Assembly (NCBI GenBank): GCA_949299165.1
Contig: CASFZJ010000010.1
Coordinates: 1 to 43,551, forward strand
DNA: 43,551 nt
Source of the DNA: an uncultured bacterium
GTDB taxonomy: Bacteria > Bacillota_I > Bacilli_A > RFN20 > CAG-826
Direction of reading: 5' to 3'
Below the pieces are notes generated by a model. That model was not told the DNA's origin. It did not search any database and worked only from the letters and a program-made list of their open reading frames with translations. Every line of letters starts with the position of its first letter. Positions within the stretch are counted from its first letter, which is position 1. Below, in pieces: positions 7,658 through 15,559 of the stretch. Made by a program: the position numbers and the translations under genes.

Positions 7658-7682
7658 TTTTCACGAAAGACGTGAAAACTTT
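7654..7682. repeat. 12-bp perfect inverted repeat built from GTGAAAACTTT half-sites
   Basis: AAAGTTTTCACG (7654-7665), a 5-base spacer, then CGTGAAAACTTT (7671-7682). The same half-site occurs as paired direct repeats at 21307-21339 and 32059-32091. It lies about 20 bp upstream of the -35 box of the next gene, where an operator would fit. As RNA it would form a stable hairpin. Confidence 0.6.
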
Positions 7683-7700
7683 TGGGTGAAAAGTCAAGTT

Positions 7701-7728
7701 TTGAAAAAATATATTTTTATTGTAAAAT
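7701..7728 (+). promoter_or_regulatory. Promoter of the HAD gene, near-leaderless
   Basis: TTGAAA, 16-bp spacer, TAAAAT. The ATG begins 10 bases after the -10 box, so the transcript should start at or just before it. There is no ribosome binding site. Confidence 0.65.
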
Positions 7729-7737
7729 AAATTAGTT

Positions 7738-8571
7738 ATGGAAAAGATTATTGCTACAGATTTAGACGGCACACTTTTTTATCCAAAAGATACTAAAGAG
7801 ATGATTGCTAAACCGAACCTATTCTTCCTTCAAAACTTTATTGATAATGGTGGAAAAGTCATTTTGATTAGTGGTAGAAGTTATGCATACTGTCAAAAAA
7901 CCGTCAAAAAAATTGGTAGACCTTGTATGTCTATTTCGTATAATGGCGGTTGTATTTATGATGGGGAAAAAATTATTTATCAAAATTCCATCAAAAATGA
8001 AGAAGCCAAAAATATTATTAATGAAATCTTTAAGACTTACCGAAATTCAGGTGTATTTTTGATGACTGATAGAGGTTTATCGATTCACCTTATTTATAAA
8101 AGCAAAATTATTAGATGGGGCTTTAAAATGTATTATAAAACTCAAGGCATTTATACAGAAAATCTGATGCCAAATGAGGAAGACTATCTTAAAGAATTAA
8201 ATACTGGATCTATCTATAAAATTATGATTTATTTTGGTCTTGGTAAAAGAATGCAAAATAGAGCTAAACAAGCAAATACTATTCTTCGAAATACCTACGA
8301 TAATGTCGAATGCAATTGGAGTAAAAATGTTATAGAAATAACGGCGAAAGATTGTTCGAAGGCAAAAGGTCTTAAAACTTTACTCGAAGCTACCAACAAT
8401 TCTGATAAAGAAATTTATGTCGTTGGAGATAGTGGAAATGACATCTCATTATTTAAGGCTTTTCCTAAAAATTCATTCTGTATGGGGCATGGACCTGATG
8501 CTGTAAAAAAATATGCTAAATATACAATTGACAAGTTTGAAGATTTATCTAGATATATTTACGAAAAATAG
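7738..8571 (+). CDS. Cof-type HAD-superfamily phosphatase
   Basis: A 277-residue soluble phosphatase of the Cof/YidA (HAD IIB) type. Motif I is TDLDGTLF, with nucleophile Asp8 and acid/base Asp10. Motif II is ISGRS (Ser45). Motif IV is VGDSGND, with Asp231 and Asp235 for magnesium. The cap domain lies between motifs II and III and determines the substrate, which is typically a sugar phosphate or flavin/cofactor phosphate and cannot be read here. The start has no Shine-Dalgarno sequence and sits at the expected transcription start. A TTGACA element inside its 3' end (8528-8533) may drive the following gene separately. Confidence 0.88.
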   Translation: MEKIIATDLDGTLFYPKDTKEMIAKPNLFFLQNFIDNGGKVILISGRSYAYCQKTVKKIGRPCMSISYNGGCIYDGEKIIYQNSIKNEEAKNIINEIFKTYRNSGVFLMTDRGLSIHLIYKSKIIRWGFKMYYKTQGIYTENLMPNEEDYLKELNTGSIYKIMIYFGLGKRMQNRAKQANTILRNTYDNVECNWSKNVIEITAKDCSKAKGLKTLLEATNNSDKEIYVVGDSGNDISLFKAFPKNSFCMGHGPDAVKKYAKYTIDKFEDLSRYIYEK

Positions 8572-8604
8572 TAAAATAATTAAATGATAAAAGGAGATAT
8601 ATAA

Positions 8605-9483
8605 ATGGAAACTATTAGTAGAGTTATTGTTTCTTTGGTTTATTACAATTCACTTGTTAGAGATACACTTGAATATACTCTCAACAGACCAAACGGATTC
8701 GATGTAAAATATTACGATTACAAAAGAAACGGAATTGTTAATGAAATCAAACTCAACACACCTTTAAAAGTATTTTTAGATCAAAACGGTGAAAAAGGTG
8801 AAGAATTAAGAAAGAAACTAGAACAATATGGCAATGATTTTTATAGCGATACATCAACAGTTATCAAAAAAGCTAGCGATGGATTAAGAGTTGATCATGC
8901 TCAAAACGTAAAAATCTTTGAATCAACAATTCCACTACACGAAGAATTAACACAAGTTATCAGACTTCATGTAAATTACGCAAGACAACATAATCAATTA
9001 GAAGATAAAATTGTCAATCTTGTTGCTGCAGATGAAAGATTCTATAGAGCAGTTGCTTTATTAGCTTTAAGTGGAGAAATCGATCGTCAATTTGCTGAAT
9101 TTAACAAAGCAATGAGAGAATCAAAGGGTCAAGCTACACCTGCATCAAACTTCATTCAAAACGATTTAAATACATTAGTCAGATGTTTAGCAACAGTTAG
9201 ACAAGGCGCTACATGTAAAGATGAACTTTATACAGACGCATTAGATGCTGTTTTCCACAGTGTTGAAATGATGAACGGAAGAAGAGATTTACCAAAAGGC
9301 AAAACATTCCAAGATGTTTTCAATGAAGCAAACATCAAAGTTGCTGCTTTTGTTAGAGATAGTGAAACAGAATGGAGAAATAACTACACACCATGCTTAA
9401 ATGAACTTATCGCTGACAATCAAAAAGCAAGAGAAAACGCACAACAAGCAGCTCCAGCAGAAGAGAATAAGGAAACTAAATAA
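8605..9483 (+). CDS. Conserved-looking protein of unknown function
   Basis: Not recognised. The 292-residue product is soluble, charged and predicted mostly helical. It has no signal peptide and no membrane segment. The N-terminal 60 residues are mixed (VIVSLVYYNSLVRDTLEY then a YYDYKRNG stretch); the middle is rich in Glu, Arg and Gln. The last 20 residues form an Ala/Gln/Glu-rich low-complexity tail (NAQQAAPAEENKETK). Only two cysteines are obvious (in VRCLA and TPCLN, plus one in GATCKDE). A strong AAAGGAG ribosome binding site and a uniform codon choice like that of the ribosomal genes suggest high expression. It is followed after 7 bp by a small membrane protein gene, so the two probably act together. 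Confidence 0.75.
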   Translation: METISRVIVSLVYYNSLVRDTLEYTLNRPNGFDVKYYDYKRNGIVNEIKLNTPLKVFLDQNGEKGEELRKKLEQYGNDFYSDTSTVIKKASDGLRVDHAQNVKIFESTIPLHEELTQVIRLHVNYARQHNQLEDKIVNLVAADERFYRAVALLALSGEIDRQFAEFNKAMRESKGQATPASNFIQNDLNTLVRCLATVRQGATCKDELYTDALDAVFHSVEMMNGRRDLPKGKTFQDVFNEANIKVAAFVRDSETEWRNNYTPCLNELIADNQKARENAQQAAPAEENKETK

Positions 9484-9490
9484 GTAAAAG

Positions 9491-9925
9491 ATGAAAAAGC
9501 AAAAAGAATTTTCTGAAAATAAGAAAACTAGTAAAGCAAAGCAATTTACTATAAAACAAGCCATTTGGTTTATTTTAGGTGTGCTTATTTCAGTTAATGC
9601 CTTGATTTTCTTAATTTTAGGGTTAATTAATGATTATGCCCCACTTGCTTATTCACCATTTGAAAGCGCAAATAGTGGGATGATTGCTTTATTATTTGGA
9701 ATCGACTTTAAATGGTTTGGCGTAATCACATTAATTCTTGGTACAATTATTTATTCTTGCGCTTTATCATTTGCAACCAAAACTCAAGAAAGAGAAGAAG
9801 AAAGAATTGCTAGAAGAAAACAACGCAGATTTTTCTCTGATGAAGGCGAAAATGTTGTTGCTGATTATAGCGTTTCAACTTCTGAGAGTGCTGTTCCAAA
9901 TTATAACGTTCCAGAACAAAAATAG
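9491..9925 (+). CDS. Small two-helix membrane protein of unknown function
   Basis: 144 residues. A basic cytoplasmic N terminus (about 1-25) precedes two transmembrane segments, about 27-50 (IWFILGVLISVNALIFLILG) and 75-95 (FGVITLILGTIIYSCALSFA). The C-terminal tail starts with a highly charged EEERIARRKQRR run, then becomes polar. Both ends should lie in the cytoplasm, with a short outside loop. No catalytic motif is seen. The gene starts 7 bp after the preceding unknown gene and has only a weak, distant ribosome binding site, so translation is probably coupled to it. The pair ends at a strong terminator. Confidence 0.75.
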   Translation: MKKQKEFSENKKTSKAKQFTIKQAIWFILGVLISVNALIFLILGLINDYAPLAYSPFESANSGMIALLFGIDFKWFGVITLILGTIIYSCALSFATKTQEREEERIARRKQRRFFSDEGENVVADYSVSTSESAVPNYNVPEQK

Positions 9926-9944
9926 TTTAAAAAAATGGGAACTT

Positions 9945-9970
9945 AAATCGCTTCGAAAGAAGCGATTTTT
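9945..9970 (+). terminator. Terminator of the 8605-9925 gene pair
   Basis: 10-bp stem AAATCGCTTC with GAAGCGATTT closed by a GAAA tetraloop, then T residues. Confidence 0.9.
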
Positions 9971-10003
9971 CATTTGCTTGATAAAAGTTTTACTTTAAAT
10001 TTT

Positions 10004-10021
10004 ATTTTATCCATAAATTCG
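10004..10021. repeat. Second copy of the ATTTTATCCATAAATT motif
   Basis: 17 of 18 bases match 183-200. In both places a TAAAAT string follows within two bases. Confidence 0.4.
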
Positions 10022-10034
10022 CTAAAATATGTTA

Positions 10035-10058
10035 GCAAAGTTAATTTATTAATTTTGC
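10035..10058. repeat. Near-perfect inverted repeat between convergent units
   Basis: GCAAAGTTAAT with ATTAATTTTGC: 11 paired positions including one G-T, separated by two bases. It lies between the plus-strand terminator and the tRNA terminator. Confidence 0.45.
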
Positions 10059-10061
10059 AAT

Positions 10062-10085
10062 AAAAAAGTGCGATTATCATCGCAC
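10062..10085 (-). terminator. tRNA-Ser terminator
   Basis: Read on the minus strand: GTGCGAT, a 4-base loop, ATCGCAC, then six T residues. Confidence 0.85.
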
Positions 10086-10103
10086 AATTGAAGTTTCAAT
10101 AAA

Positions 10104-10194
10104 TGGCGGAGAAAAGGGGATTTGAACCCCTGCTTCCTGTTACAGAACTATGAGCTTTCCAAGCCCACCCCTTCAGCCTCTTGGGTATTTCTCC
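10104..10194 (-). tRNA. tRNA-Ser (anticodon GGA)
   Basis: The minus strand gives a complete class II tRNA of 91 bases including an encoded CCA. The acceptor strands are GGAGAAA and TTTCTCC. The anticodon arm is TGGGC-TTGGAAA-GCTCA with anticodon GGA, which reads UCC and UCU. A long variable arm, characteristic of serine tRNA, follows, then a T arm with GTTCAAATC. It has its own promoter and terminator and is transcribed divergently from the pseudouridine synthase gene. Confidence 0.97.
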
Positions 10195-10205
10195 GTGCAA
10201 ATAGT

Positions 10206-10235
10206 ATTTTATCAACATTTATGAAGTATTGTCAT
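10206..10235 (-). promoter_or_regulatory. tRNA-Ser promoter
   Basis: On the minus strand ATGACA, 18-bp spacer, TAAAAT, ending 11 bases before the mature 5' end of the tRNA. Confidence 0.55.
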
Positions 10236-10251
10236 TAATTTTTTAAAAAAT

Positions 10252-11241
10252 ATGAAAGAAGTAGTAATAAAAAAAGAAGATTCTAATCAAAGAATTGATA
10301 AATTTGTTAGAAAGTATCTAAATGATGCTCCTCTTTCTTTTATTTACAAAACTTTCAGAAAAAAAGATGTAAAAATTAATGGGAAGTGGGTTAAAGAAAA
10401 TTATATCCTTCAAGAAAATGATGTTTTAAGAATTTATATTACTGATGAACAAATAGCTGAATTTAATAAACCGGTTGATGTCACAAAAGTCGATATCAAA
10501 GGTAATTTAGATATCGTTTATGAAGATGGAAATTTACTGATTTTAAATAAGCCAAAAGGAATTTTAGTACATGGCGACATCAACGAAAAAAGACGAACTT
10601 TATCAAATCAAGTTCTTTATTATCTGCACCAAAAAGGTGAATTTAAAAATGATGGTTTAAGTTATGTTCCTTCCCCTACTCATCGTCTTGATAGAAATAC
10701 TAGTGGTATAATTGTTTTTGCGAAAAATTTCATTTCTTCAAAAAAAATGATGGATTTATTTAAAGATCACGAAAATATTAAAAAAACATATCTTTTATTG
10801 GTATTTGGTAAATTGAAAGAAAAAGAAGGAGAAATTAACGCTCCGCTACTAAAAGACGAAAAAAATGGTTTTGTTAAGGTGGCTTCTATAAAAGATGGAG
10901 CAAAAAGTGCTAAAACTTTATATAAAGTCCTTGCGGAAAACGATGAATATTCTTTGGTTGAAGCGACTTTGGTAACGGGGAGAACTCATCAACTTAGGGT
11001 TCATTTTGCATATATTGGTTGTCCAATAGTTGGTGATGAAAAATATGGCGATTTTAAAAAGAATAAAATCTTTGAAAAAGAATACGATTACCACACTCAA
11101 TTTTTAATTGCTTACTCTTTAACATTTAAAGAAGTCCCAGTCGAGCTTTCTTATTTATCTAATAAGATTTTTAAAGCAAGAATCAGCAATAAAGAACTTG
11201 AAATTTTAAAGAAAATTAAATTAAAGATTAAAGATTTTTAA
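10252..11241 (+). CDS. RluA-family 23S rRNA pseudouridine synthase (RluC/RluD-like)
   Basis: Isomerises uridine to pseudouridine in ribosomal RNA. The 329-residue protein has an N-terminal S4 RNA-binding domain (about 1-75, with QRIDKFVRKYL and VKINGKWV) and a catalytic domain. The RluA signature HRLDRNTSG puts the catalytic Asp at 147; GRTHQLRVHFAYIGCPIVGDEKYG near residue 242 is the second family hallmark. The order of domains and the RNTSG variant fit RluC somewhat better than RluD, but the target uridines cannot be assigned. No ribosome binding site precedes the ATG. A weak promoter (TCAACA, 18 bp, TAATTT) would place the transcript start next to it. There is no terminator immediately after the gene. 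Confidence 0.88.
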   Translation: MKEVVIKKEDSNQRIDKFVRKYLNDAPLSFIYKTFRKKDVKINGKWVKENYILQENDVLRIYITDEQIAEFNKPVDVTKVDIKGNLDIVYEDGNLLILNKPKGILVHGDINEKRRTLSNQVLYYLHQKGEFKNDGLSYVPSPTHRLDRNTSGIIVFAKNFISSKKMMDLFKDHENIKKTYLLLVFGKLKEKEGEINAPLLKDEKNGFVKVASIKDGAKSAKTLYKVLAENDEYSLVEATLVTGRTHQLRVHFAYIGCPIVGDEKYGDFKKNKIFEKEYDYHTQFLIAYSLTFKEVPVELSYLSNKIFKARISNKELEILKKIKLKIKDF

Positions 11242-11430
11242 ACTGATTTTTATTCTTTTGTTTGTTGTTTTCTGTTTAGTTAGCTAACTTTTATCTTACT
11301 TTGCCTTTTAACTTTTTTAGAACATAAGATAAATAAAGTTTAATTAGTAATAGACCCTCTTAAAACTCATTAAAATAATTAAAAACCCTTTAAAACTCTA
11401 TTTATTTTTTTGAAATTTCATTAAAAATGT
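11242..11430. other. Intergenic region with small inverted and direct repeats
   Basis: No gene is seen. It contains the perfect palindrome AGTTAGCTAACT (11278-11289) and an 8-bp inverted repeat TTATCTTA/TAAGATAA (11291-11298 and 11325-11332). Two direct repeats of the form ACCCT-TTAAAACTC lie at 11354-11370 and 11385-11400, 31 bp apart, just upstream of the next promoter. Confidence 0.45.
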
Positions 11431-11459
11431 TTGATTTTTAAAAGCATAAAGCATAAATT
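11431..11459 (+). promoter_or_regulatory. Promoter of the Ntn-hydrolase gene
   Basis: TTGATT, 17-bp spacer, TAAATT, followed by an AAAGGAG ribosome binding site before the ATG at 11483. Confidence 0.6.
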
Positions 11460-11482
11460 AATATAGTTATAAAGGAGAACTT

Positions 11483-12712
11483 ATGAAATTATTATATAAA
11501 GTTTTAATTGGTGTAGGCGCTGTAGTTGTAGCAGTTGCTGCGGCTGGAGTAGGTACACTATATGGTATTTGGGGCAAAGAATTAAATTCTATTTCATCTA
11601 TTAAAGAAATTATTCCTGCTCACGAATCAAATAAGGCTGGAAAAGTATATGAAATGACAATGGATGGAGGTTATTATTTTGATGAATTCATTGAGCAAGG
11701 TGGCGTTAGTAATGATGACGACCTTATTCAATTTATTGTCGATAATATTACAAAAGGATTAATTCCAATTTCCATGAAAGCTCCTGAGGTTGGCTGTTCA
11801 TCTTTTACTGTTATTGATGAAAATGGAAACAATTTATTTGGAAGAAATTATGATTTTTCTTCTACATCATCATTAATTTTACACACTAATCCAGGCAATG
11901 GCCGACATGCTTCAATTTCAAGTGTTGATTTACAGTTTTTAGGACTTGGAGATGGAATTGATGGCTTAATGGATAAATTAACTGCTATTGCAGCAGCTTA
12001 CGCTCCTCTTGATGGTATGAATGATGCAGGCGTAAGTTGTGGAATTTATATGTCTTATCAAGGTCCAGGTGATGAATCATATTCAACAGATCAACAAACT
12101 GATAAACCTGATTTAACTTCAACAACAATGCTTAGAATGATTCTTGATTATGCAGATGATGTTGATGAGGCGGTTGAGCTTGTTAAAAAATATGATTTCC
12201 ATGATTCAGCTAATAGTTCTTTTCATTATATGGTGGCTGATAAAAGTGGGAAAAGCGCAATTTTAGAGTGGGTTAATGAAGATGCTACTGATAGCACTGA
12301 CATTGATGGAACAAAAAGAGTCTTAAAAGTTTATTATAATGATCAAGACGAAATGCTTGGCGAAGATGAAGCAAAAAATAATTTCCAATATATTACGAAT
12401 TTTATTGTTACACCTGGATACTATGCTAATGAAAATCAAGAAGATATGAAAGGTCTTGATCGATATAATTACATTAAAAATACTATTAATCCAGATGGAA
12501 CAAATAGTGAAGGTAAATTCACTAAAGAAAAGTCTTTAAATTTATTAAAAGACCTTGGAAGAAGAAAGTGGAATCAAACAGTTGGTGCTGATAGTAATAA
12601 CATTACTGTTTGGTCAGTTCTTTATGATTTAGATAATCTTGAAGCAACCTGGGTATCAAATGAAGAGTTTTATGAAGAAGGAAGTGTTTTTACTTTTTCT
12701 TTAAATAAATAA
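11483..12712 (+). CDS. Membrane-anchored Ntn-hydrolase, linear amide C-N hydrolase/choloylglycine hydrolase type
   Basis: A 409-residue protein with one N-terminal membrane helix (about 5-28, Ala/Val-rich), then an outside domain. The catalytic domain begins near GCSSFTVIDENGNNLFGRNYDF; family relatives use the equivalent cysteine, here Cys105, as the N-terminal nucleophile after self-cleavage. GMNDAGVSCGIYM (about 178-191) and the late WNQTVGADSNNITVWSVLYD block also fit the family. Members hydrolyse bile-salt, penicillin V or N-acyl amides; the substrate here is unknown. The long 104-residue segment before the nucleophile is unlike classic bile-salt hydrolases, where Cys is residue 2. Processing to free Cys105 would be needed and is inference. 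It is an isolated gene with its own promoter. Confidence 0.78.
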   Translation: MKLLYKVLIGVGAVVVAVAAAGVGTLYGIWGKELNSISSIKEIIPAHESNKAGKVYEMTMDGGYYFDEFIEQGGVSNDDDLIQFIVDNITKGLIPISMKAPEVGCSSFTVIDENGNNLFGRNYDFSSTSSLILHTNPGNGRHASISSVDLQFLGLGDGIDGLMDKLTAIAAAYAPLDGMNDAGVSCGIYMSYQGPGDESYSTDQQTDKPDLTSTTMLRMILDYADDVDEAVELVKKYDFHDSANSSFHYMVADKSGKSAILEWVNEDATDSTDIDGTKRVLKVYYNDQDEMLGEDEAKNNFQYITNFIVTPGYYANENQEDMKGLDRYNYIKNTINPDGTNSEGKFTKEKSLNLLKDLGRRKWNQTVGADSNNITVWSVLYDLDNLEATWVSNEEFYEEGSVFTFSLNK

Positions 12713-12761
12713 AATTTATTTAAGTTTTTATAAATTTACATCAAAAAAGTTAATAAAATTA

Positions 12762-12790
12762 TTTAAAAAGACCCTAAAAAATTATATTAT
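12762..12790 (+). promoter_or_regulatory. Promoter of the phosphoglucomutase gene
   Basis: TTTAAA, 17-bp spacer, TATTAT, 25 bases before the start codon. Confidence 0.5.
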
Positions 12791-12815
12791 AAAGCCGAAA
12801 TTGAGGTAGACAACG

Positions 12816-14528
12816 ATGGAGAATAGAACACAAGAAAATTATCAAAGATGGCTTAATAGTTCAGTCGTATCTAACGAAGATAAAGAAAAGTTAAAAACAA
12901 TGTCGGCTGCCGATATTGACGATGCTTTTTTCCAAAATATTGAATTTGGAACTGCTGGAATGAGAGGCCTTCTTGGTCCTGGAACAAATCGTATTAATTT
13001 TTATACAATTAGAAAAGCCTGTGTAGGTTTTGGCTTATATATTTTAAAGCATTTTAAATTTCCACAAAGCTGTGTAATTTCGCATGATAATCGTTATTTC
13101 TCTCGTGAATTCACTTTAGAATGCGCAGAGATCTTAAACGAAATGGGTATCAATACTTTTATTTTTGATTCTTTAAGACCAACTCCTGAACTTAGTTATG
13201 CTGTAAGAGCAAGAAAGGCAAGTGGCGGTATTATGATTACTGCAAGTCATAACCCAAAAGAAGACAACGGATTTAAAGTTTACGATGAATTTGGCTGTCA
13301 ACTTGTTCCTAGCAAAATTAAAGATTTAATTGACATTATCGCAACTTTAGGTGATGAGTTACTTTTAACAGTTCCTCACGGCTATAAAAAAGGTGAAAAC
13401 TTCTTGTTACCAAAATCTCTTGATGATAACTATGTTGATTTGTGTAAATCAGTACAAATTAATCCAGATTTAGATAAATCTGATTTTAAAATTGTATATA
13501 CTCCAAATCATGGTACAAGTTTTGTAAACGCAATGAGAGTTTTCCATGAATGTGGGTATAAAGTTTATCCTGTCCTTTCTCAATGCAATCCAGATCCGGC
13601 TTTTAGCGGAACACTTTCCCCTAACCCAGAAGATCCAAGAAGTTATATCGAACCAATTAAACTCGCAAAAGAAGTAGATGCCGATATTATCTGTATGACC
13701 GATCCTGATGGAGACAGAGTAGGGCTTGCTTGTAAAGATGGAAAGGGTGATTATGTTTTAATCACAGGCAATGAAGGCGCGGCAATTTTACTTGATTACA
13801 TCTTAAAAGAAAGAAAAAGAAAAGATGAATTACCATCAGACCCGGTAGTTTATAACACTGTTGTTTCTTCCGCTCTCGGCAAAGAAATTTGCGATAATTA
13901 TGGTGTAAAATGTGAGTCTTTCTTGACTGGTTTTAAATATATTGGCGATAGAATTCACTATTATGAAGTTAATGGTGGGCCTCAATTTATCTTCGGATAC
14001 GAGGAAAGTTACGGTTGTTTAATTAAACCATTTGTTAGAGATAAAGATGGAATTCAAGCAATTCTTCTATATTGTGAAGCCGCTTTATGGTACAAACAAC
14101 ATGGTTTAACTTTATATGAAGCATATAAGAAACTTGGAGAAACTTACGGTCAACATAAAGCTAAACTTTATAATATTTATTTCAAAGGCAGTAAAGGTCA
14201 CGAAGAAATGCAATCTCTTATGAAAGGACTCGAAAGTAATCCTTTTGAGATCCTTTGTGGAAATAAAGTTAAAGTAATTGAAAATTACTTCACTTTAACT
14301 AGATATAATCTTGATACGAAAGAGACAAGTCATATCGAGAATTTACCAAATGGAGACTTAATTAAATTTATTTTCGAAGATAGAAGTTCAATTTGCGTTA
14401 GGCCAAGTGGAACTGAACCAAAATGTAAATTCTATATAGAAGTTGTTGATAAGGATTTAGACAAAGCAGGCGAAAGATGTGATAAATATTATAAAGAATT
14501 ACTTGCTTTACTTAAAATTAAACTTTAA
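12816..14528 (+). CDS. pgcA: Alpha-phosphoglucomutase/phosphomannomutase
   Basis: Interconverts glucose 1-phosphate and glucose 6-phosphate (or the mannose equivalents), linking glycolysis with envelope sugar nucleotides. The 570-residue length matches the long Bacilli PgcA form. The four domains are marked by the phosphoserine loop TASHNPKEDNG (Ser144), the metal loop DPDGDRVG, the sugar loop GYEESYG and the phosphate-binding RPSGTEPK. FGTAGMRG near the N terminus is also typical. A GAGGT ribosome binding site lies 8 bases before the ATG. A terminator follows, so it is a single-gene unit. The sugar preference (glucose versus mannose) is inferred from length and family only. Confidence 0.93.
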   Translation: MENRTQENYQRWLNSSVVSNEDKEKLKTMSAADIDDAFFQNIEFGTAGMRGLLGPGTNRINFYTIRKACVGFGLYILKHFKFPQSCVISHDNRYFSREFTLECAEILNEMGINTFIFDSLRPTPELSYAVRARKASGGIMITASHNPKEDNGFKVYDEFGCQLVPSKIKDLIDIIATLGDELLLTVPHGYKKGENFLLPKSLDDNYVDLCKSVQINPDLDKSDFKIVYTPNHGTSFVNAMRVFHECGYKVYPVLSQCNPDPAFSGTLSPNPEDPRSYIEPIKLAKEVDADIICMTDPDGDRVGLACKDGKGDYVLITGNEGAAILLDYILKERKRKDELPSDPVVYNTVVSSALGKEICDNYGVKCESFLTGFKYIGDRIHYYEVNGGPQFIFGYEESYGCLIKPFVRDKDGIQAILLYCEAALWYKQHGLTLYEAYKKLGETYGQHKAKLYNIYFKGSKGHEEMQSLMKGLESNPFEILCGNKVKVIENYFTLTRYNLDTKETSHIENLPNGDLIKFIFEDRSSICVRPSGTEPKCKFYIEVVDKDLDKAGERCDKYYKELLALLKIKL

Positions 14529-14534
14529 TGAATT

Positions 14535-14559
14535 GAGCCGAAAATGCCGGCTCTTTTTT
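14535..14559 (+). terminator. Terminator of the phosphoglucomutase gene
   Basis: Stem GAGCCG with CGGCTC, 7-base loop, six T residues. Confidence 0.9.
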
Positions 14560-14740
14560 ATTATTTAGTCTTTAAAAAACTCGGAAATTTTAGTAAAAGT
14601 TCCGGAAATATTATCAAAAAGATATAGTTTTTTGTTGTTTTCTGGGAAATTATTTAAAATTCCTAGGAAAAATTGAAAAAAGTGCATTTTTGATAGTTTT
14701 AAAAAAATACAAAAATAAAATGGTGAAGCGATTTGTCTCA
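14560..14740. other. Convergent intergenic region, no gene
   Basis: AT-rich. It contains three related palindromic strings TTCCGGAA, TTCTGGGAA and TTCCTAGGAA (14600-14670), the last two continuing into AAATT-like runs as at 165-180. No clear minus-strand terminator is seen for the HAD gene; a weak GTGA/TCAC hairpin before an AT stretch near 14730 is the only candidate. Confidence 0.4.
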
Positions 14741-15559
14741 CTATTTTTGATTAAAAAATTTCTTTAATGCGTGCACGATACCATCTTCTTCGTTAGTATA
14801 TTCTGTTATATATTTTGCGATTTCTCGAAGATGTGGTGCGCCATTTTTCATTACAAAAGTGTTTTCGTAATCGCCTAACATTTCTCGATCATTATCGGCA
14901 TCGCCAAAAGTAATGATATTTTTAAGGTCGATCTGATAAATATCAGCGACTTCTTTTATCATTTTAGATTTAGATACGCCATTAAGATAAAGCTCGCAAT
15001 ATTCTCCACCGTGCCAGAATCTGACTTGGACATCTTTATATTTATCTTCAATTATCTTTTTGATTTGGTTATGTTTTTCCTTATCTTCATCAATTTTCAT
15101 GAGAAAGGTAAAAACATCTTCATCAATAGTTTCACTTAATGGCCCATAGATAACTTTTAAATCATCAATGTTATAAAAAGCGAACAATAAATCATCATCT
15201 TTATCAACGTAAATTTTGTGTAAATTCTCGCTCATTGCAGAATCACAATATTTATGAATTACGTCAAAATATATGGATTTTGCAGTGTTTTTATTTATTT
15301 TATGCTCTATTTTGAAACTATTTTTGTACGGATCTAATGCATAATGCCCATTATAGCAAATAATTGGAGAAGTCTTTAAACCTACGTCATTATAGTAAGA
15401 CATAACACTTCTTAAAGCTCTTCCAGAACATAAAACAATTAGATGACCTTCGCTTTCCAATTCGCGAAGATAAGATTTAGTTGTTTCAGAAATGGTTTTA
15501 TCGTCGCGAAGTAAAGTGCCGTCTAAATCGAGAGCAATTAAATATCTTTTTTTATTCAT
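14741..15559 (-). CDS. Cof-type HAD-superfamily phosphatase
   Basis: Soluble HAD IIB phosphatase of about 272 residues. Motif I is ALDLDGTLL near the N terminus, motif II LCSGRALRS, and the C-terminal metal motif is GDADNDREML. The cap domain between them sets substrate and cannot be assigned. It follows trpS on the minus strand. The open frame extends to a TTG at 15574 and an ATG at 15565, but the ATG at 15559 starts next to the conserved core, so it was chosen; it overlaps the trpS stop by 8 bases. This implies translational coupling with trpS. It is a different paralogue from the one at 7738. Confidence 0.82.
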   Translation of the reverse strand: MNKKRYLIALDLDGTLLRDDKTISETTKSYLRELESEGHLIVLCSGRALRSVMSYYNDVGLKTSPIICYNGHYALDPYKNSFKIEHKINKNTAKSIYFDVIHKYCDSAMSENLHKIYVDKDDDLLFAFYNIDDLKVIYGPLSETIDEDVFTFLMKIDEDKEKHNQIKKIIEDKYKDVQVRFWHGGEYCELYLNGVSKSKMIKEVADIYQIDLKNIITFGDADNDREMLGDYENTFVMKNGAPHLREIAKYITEYTNEEDGIVHALKKFFNQK

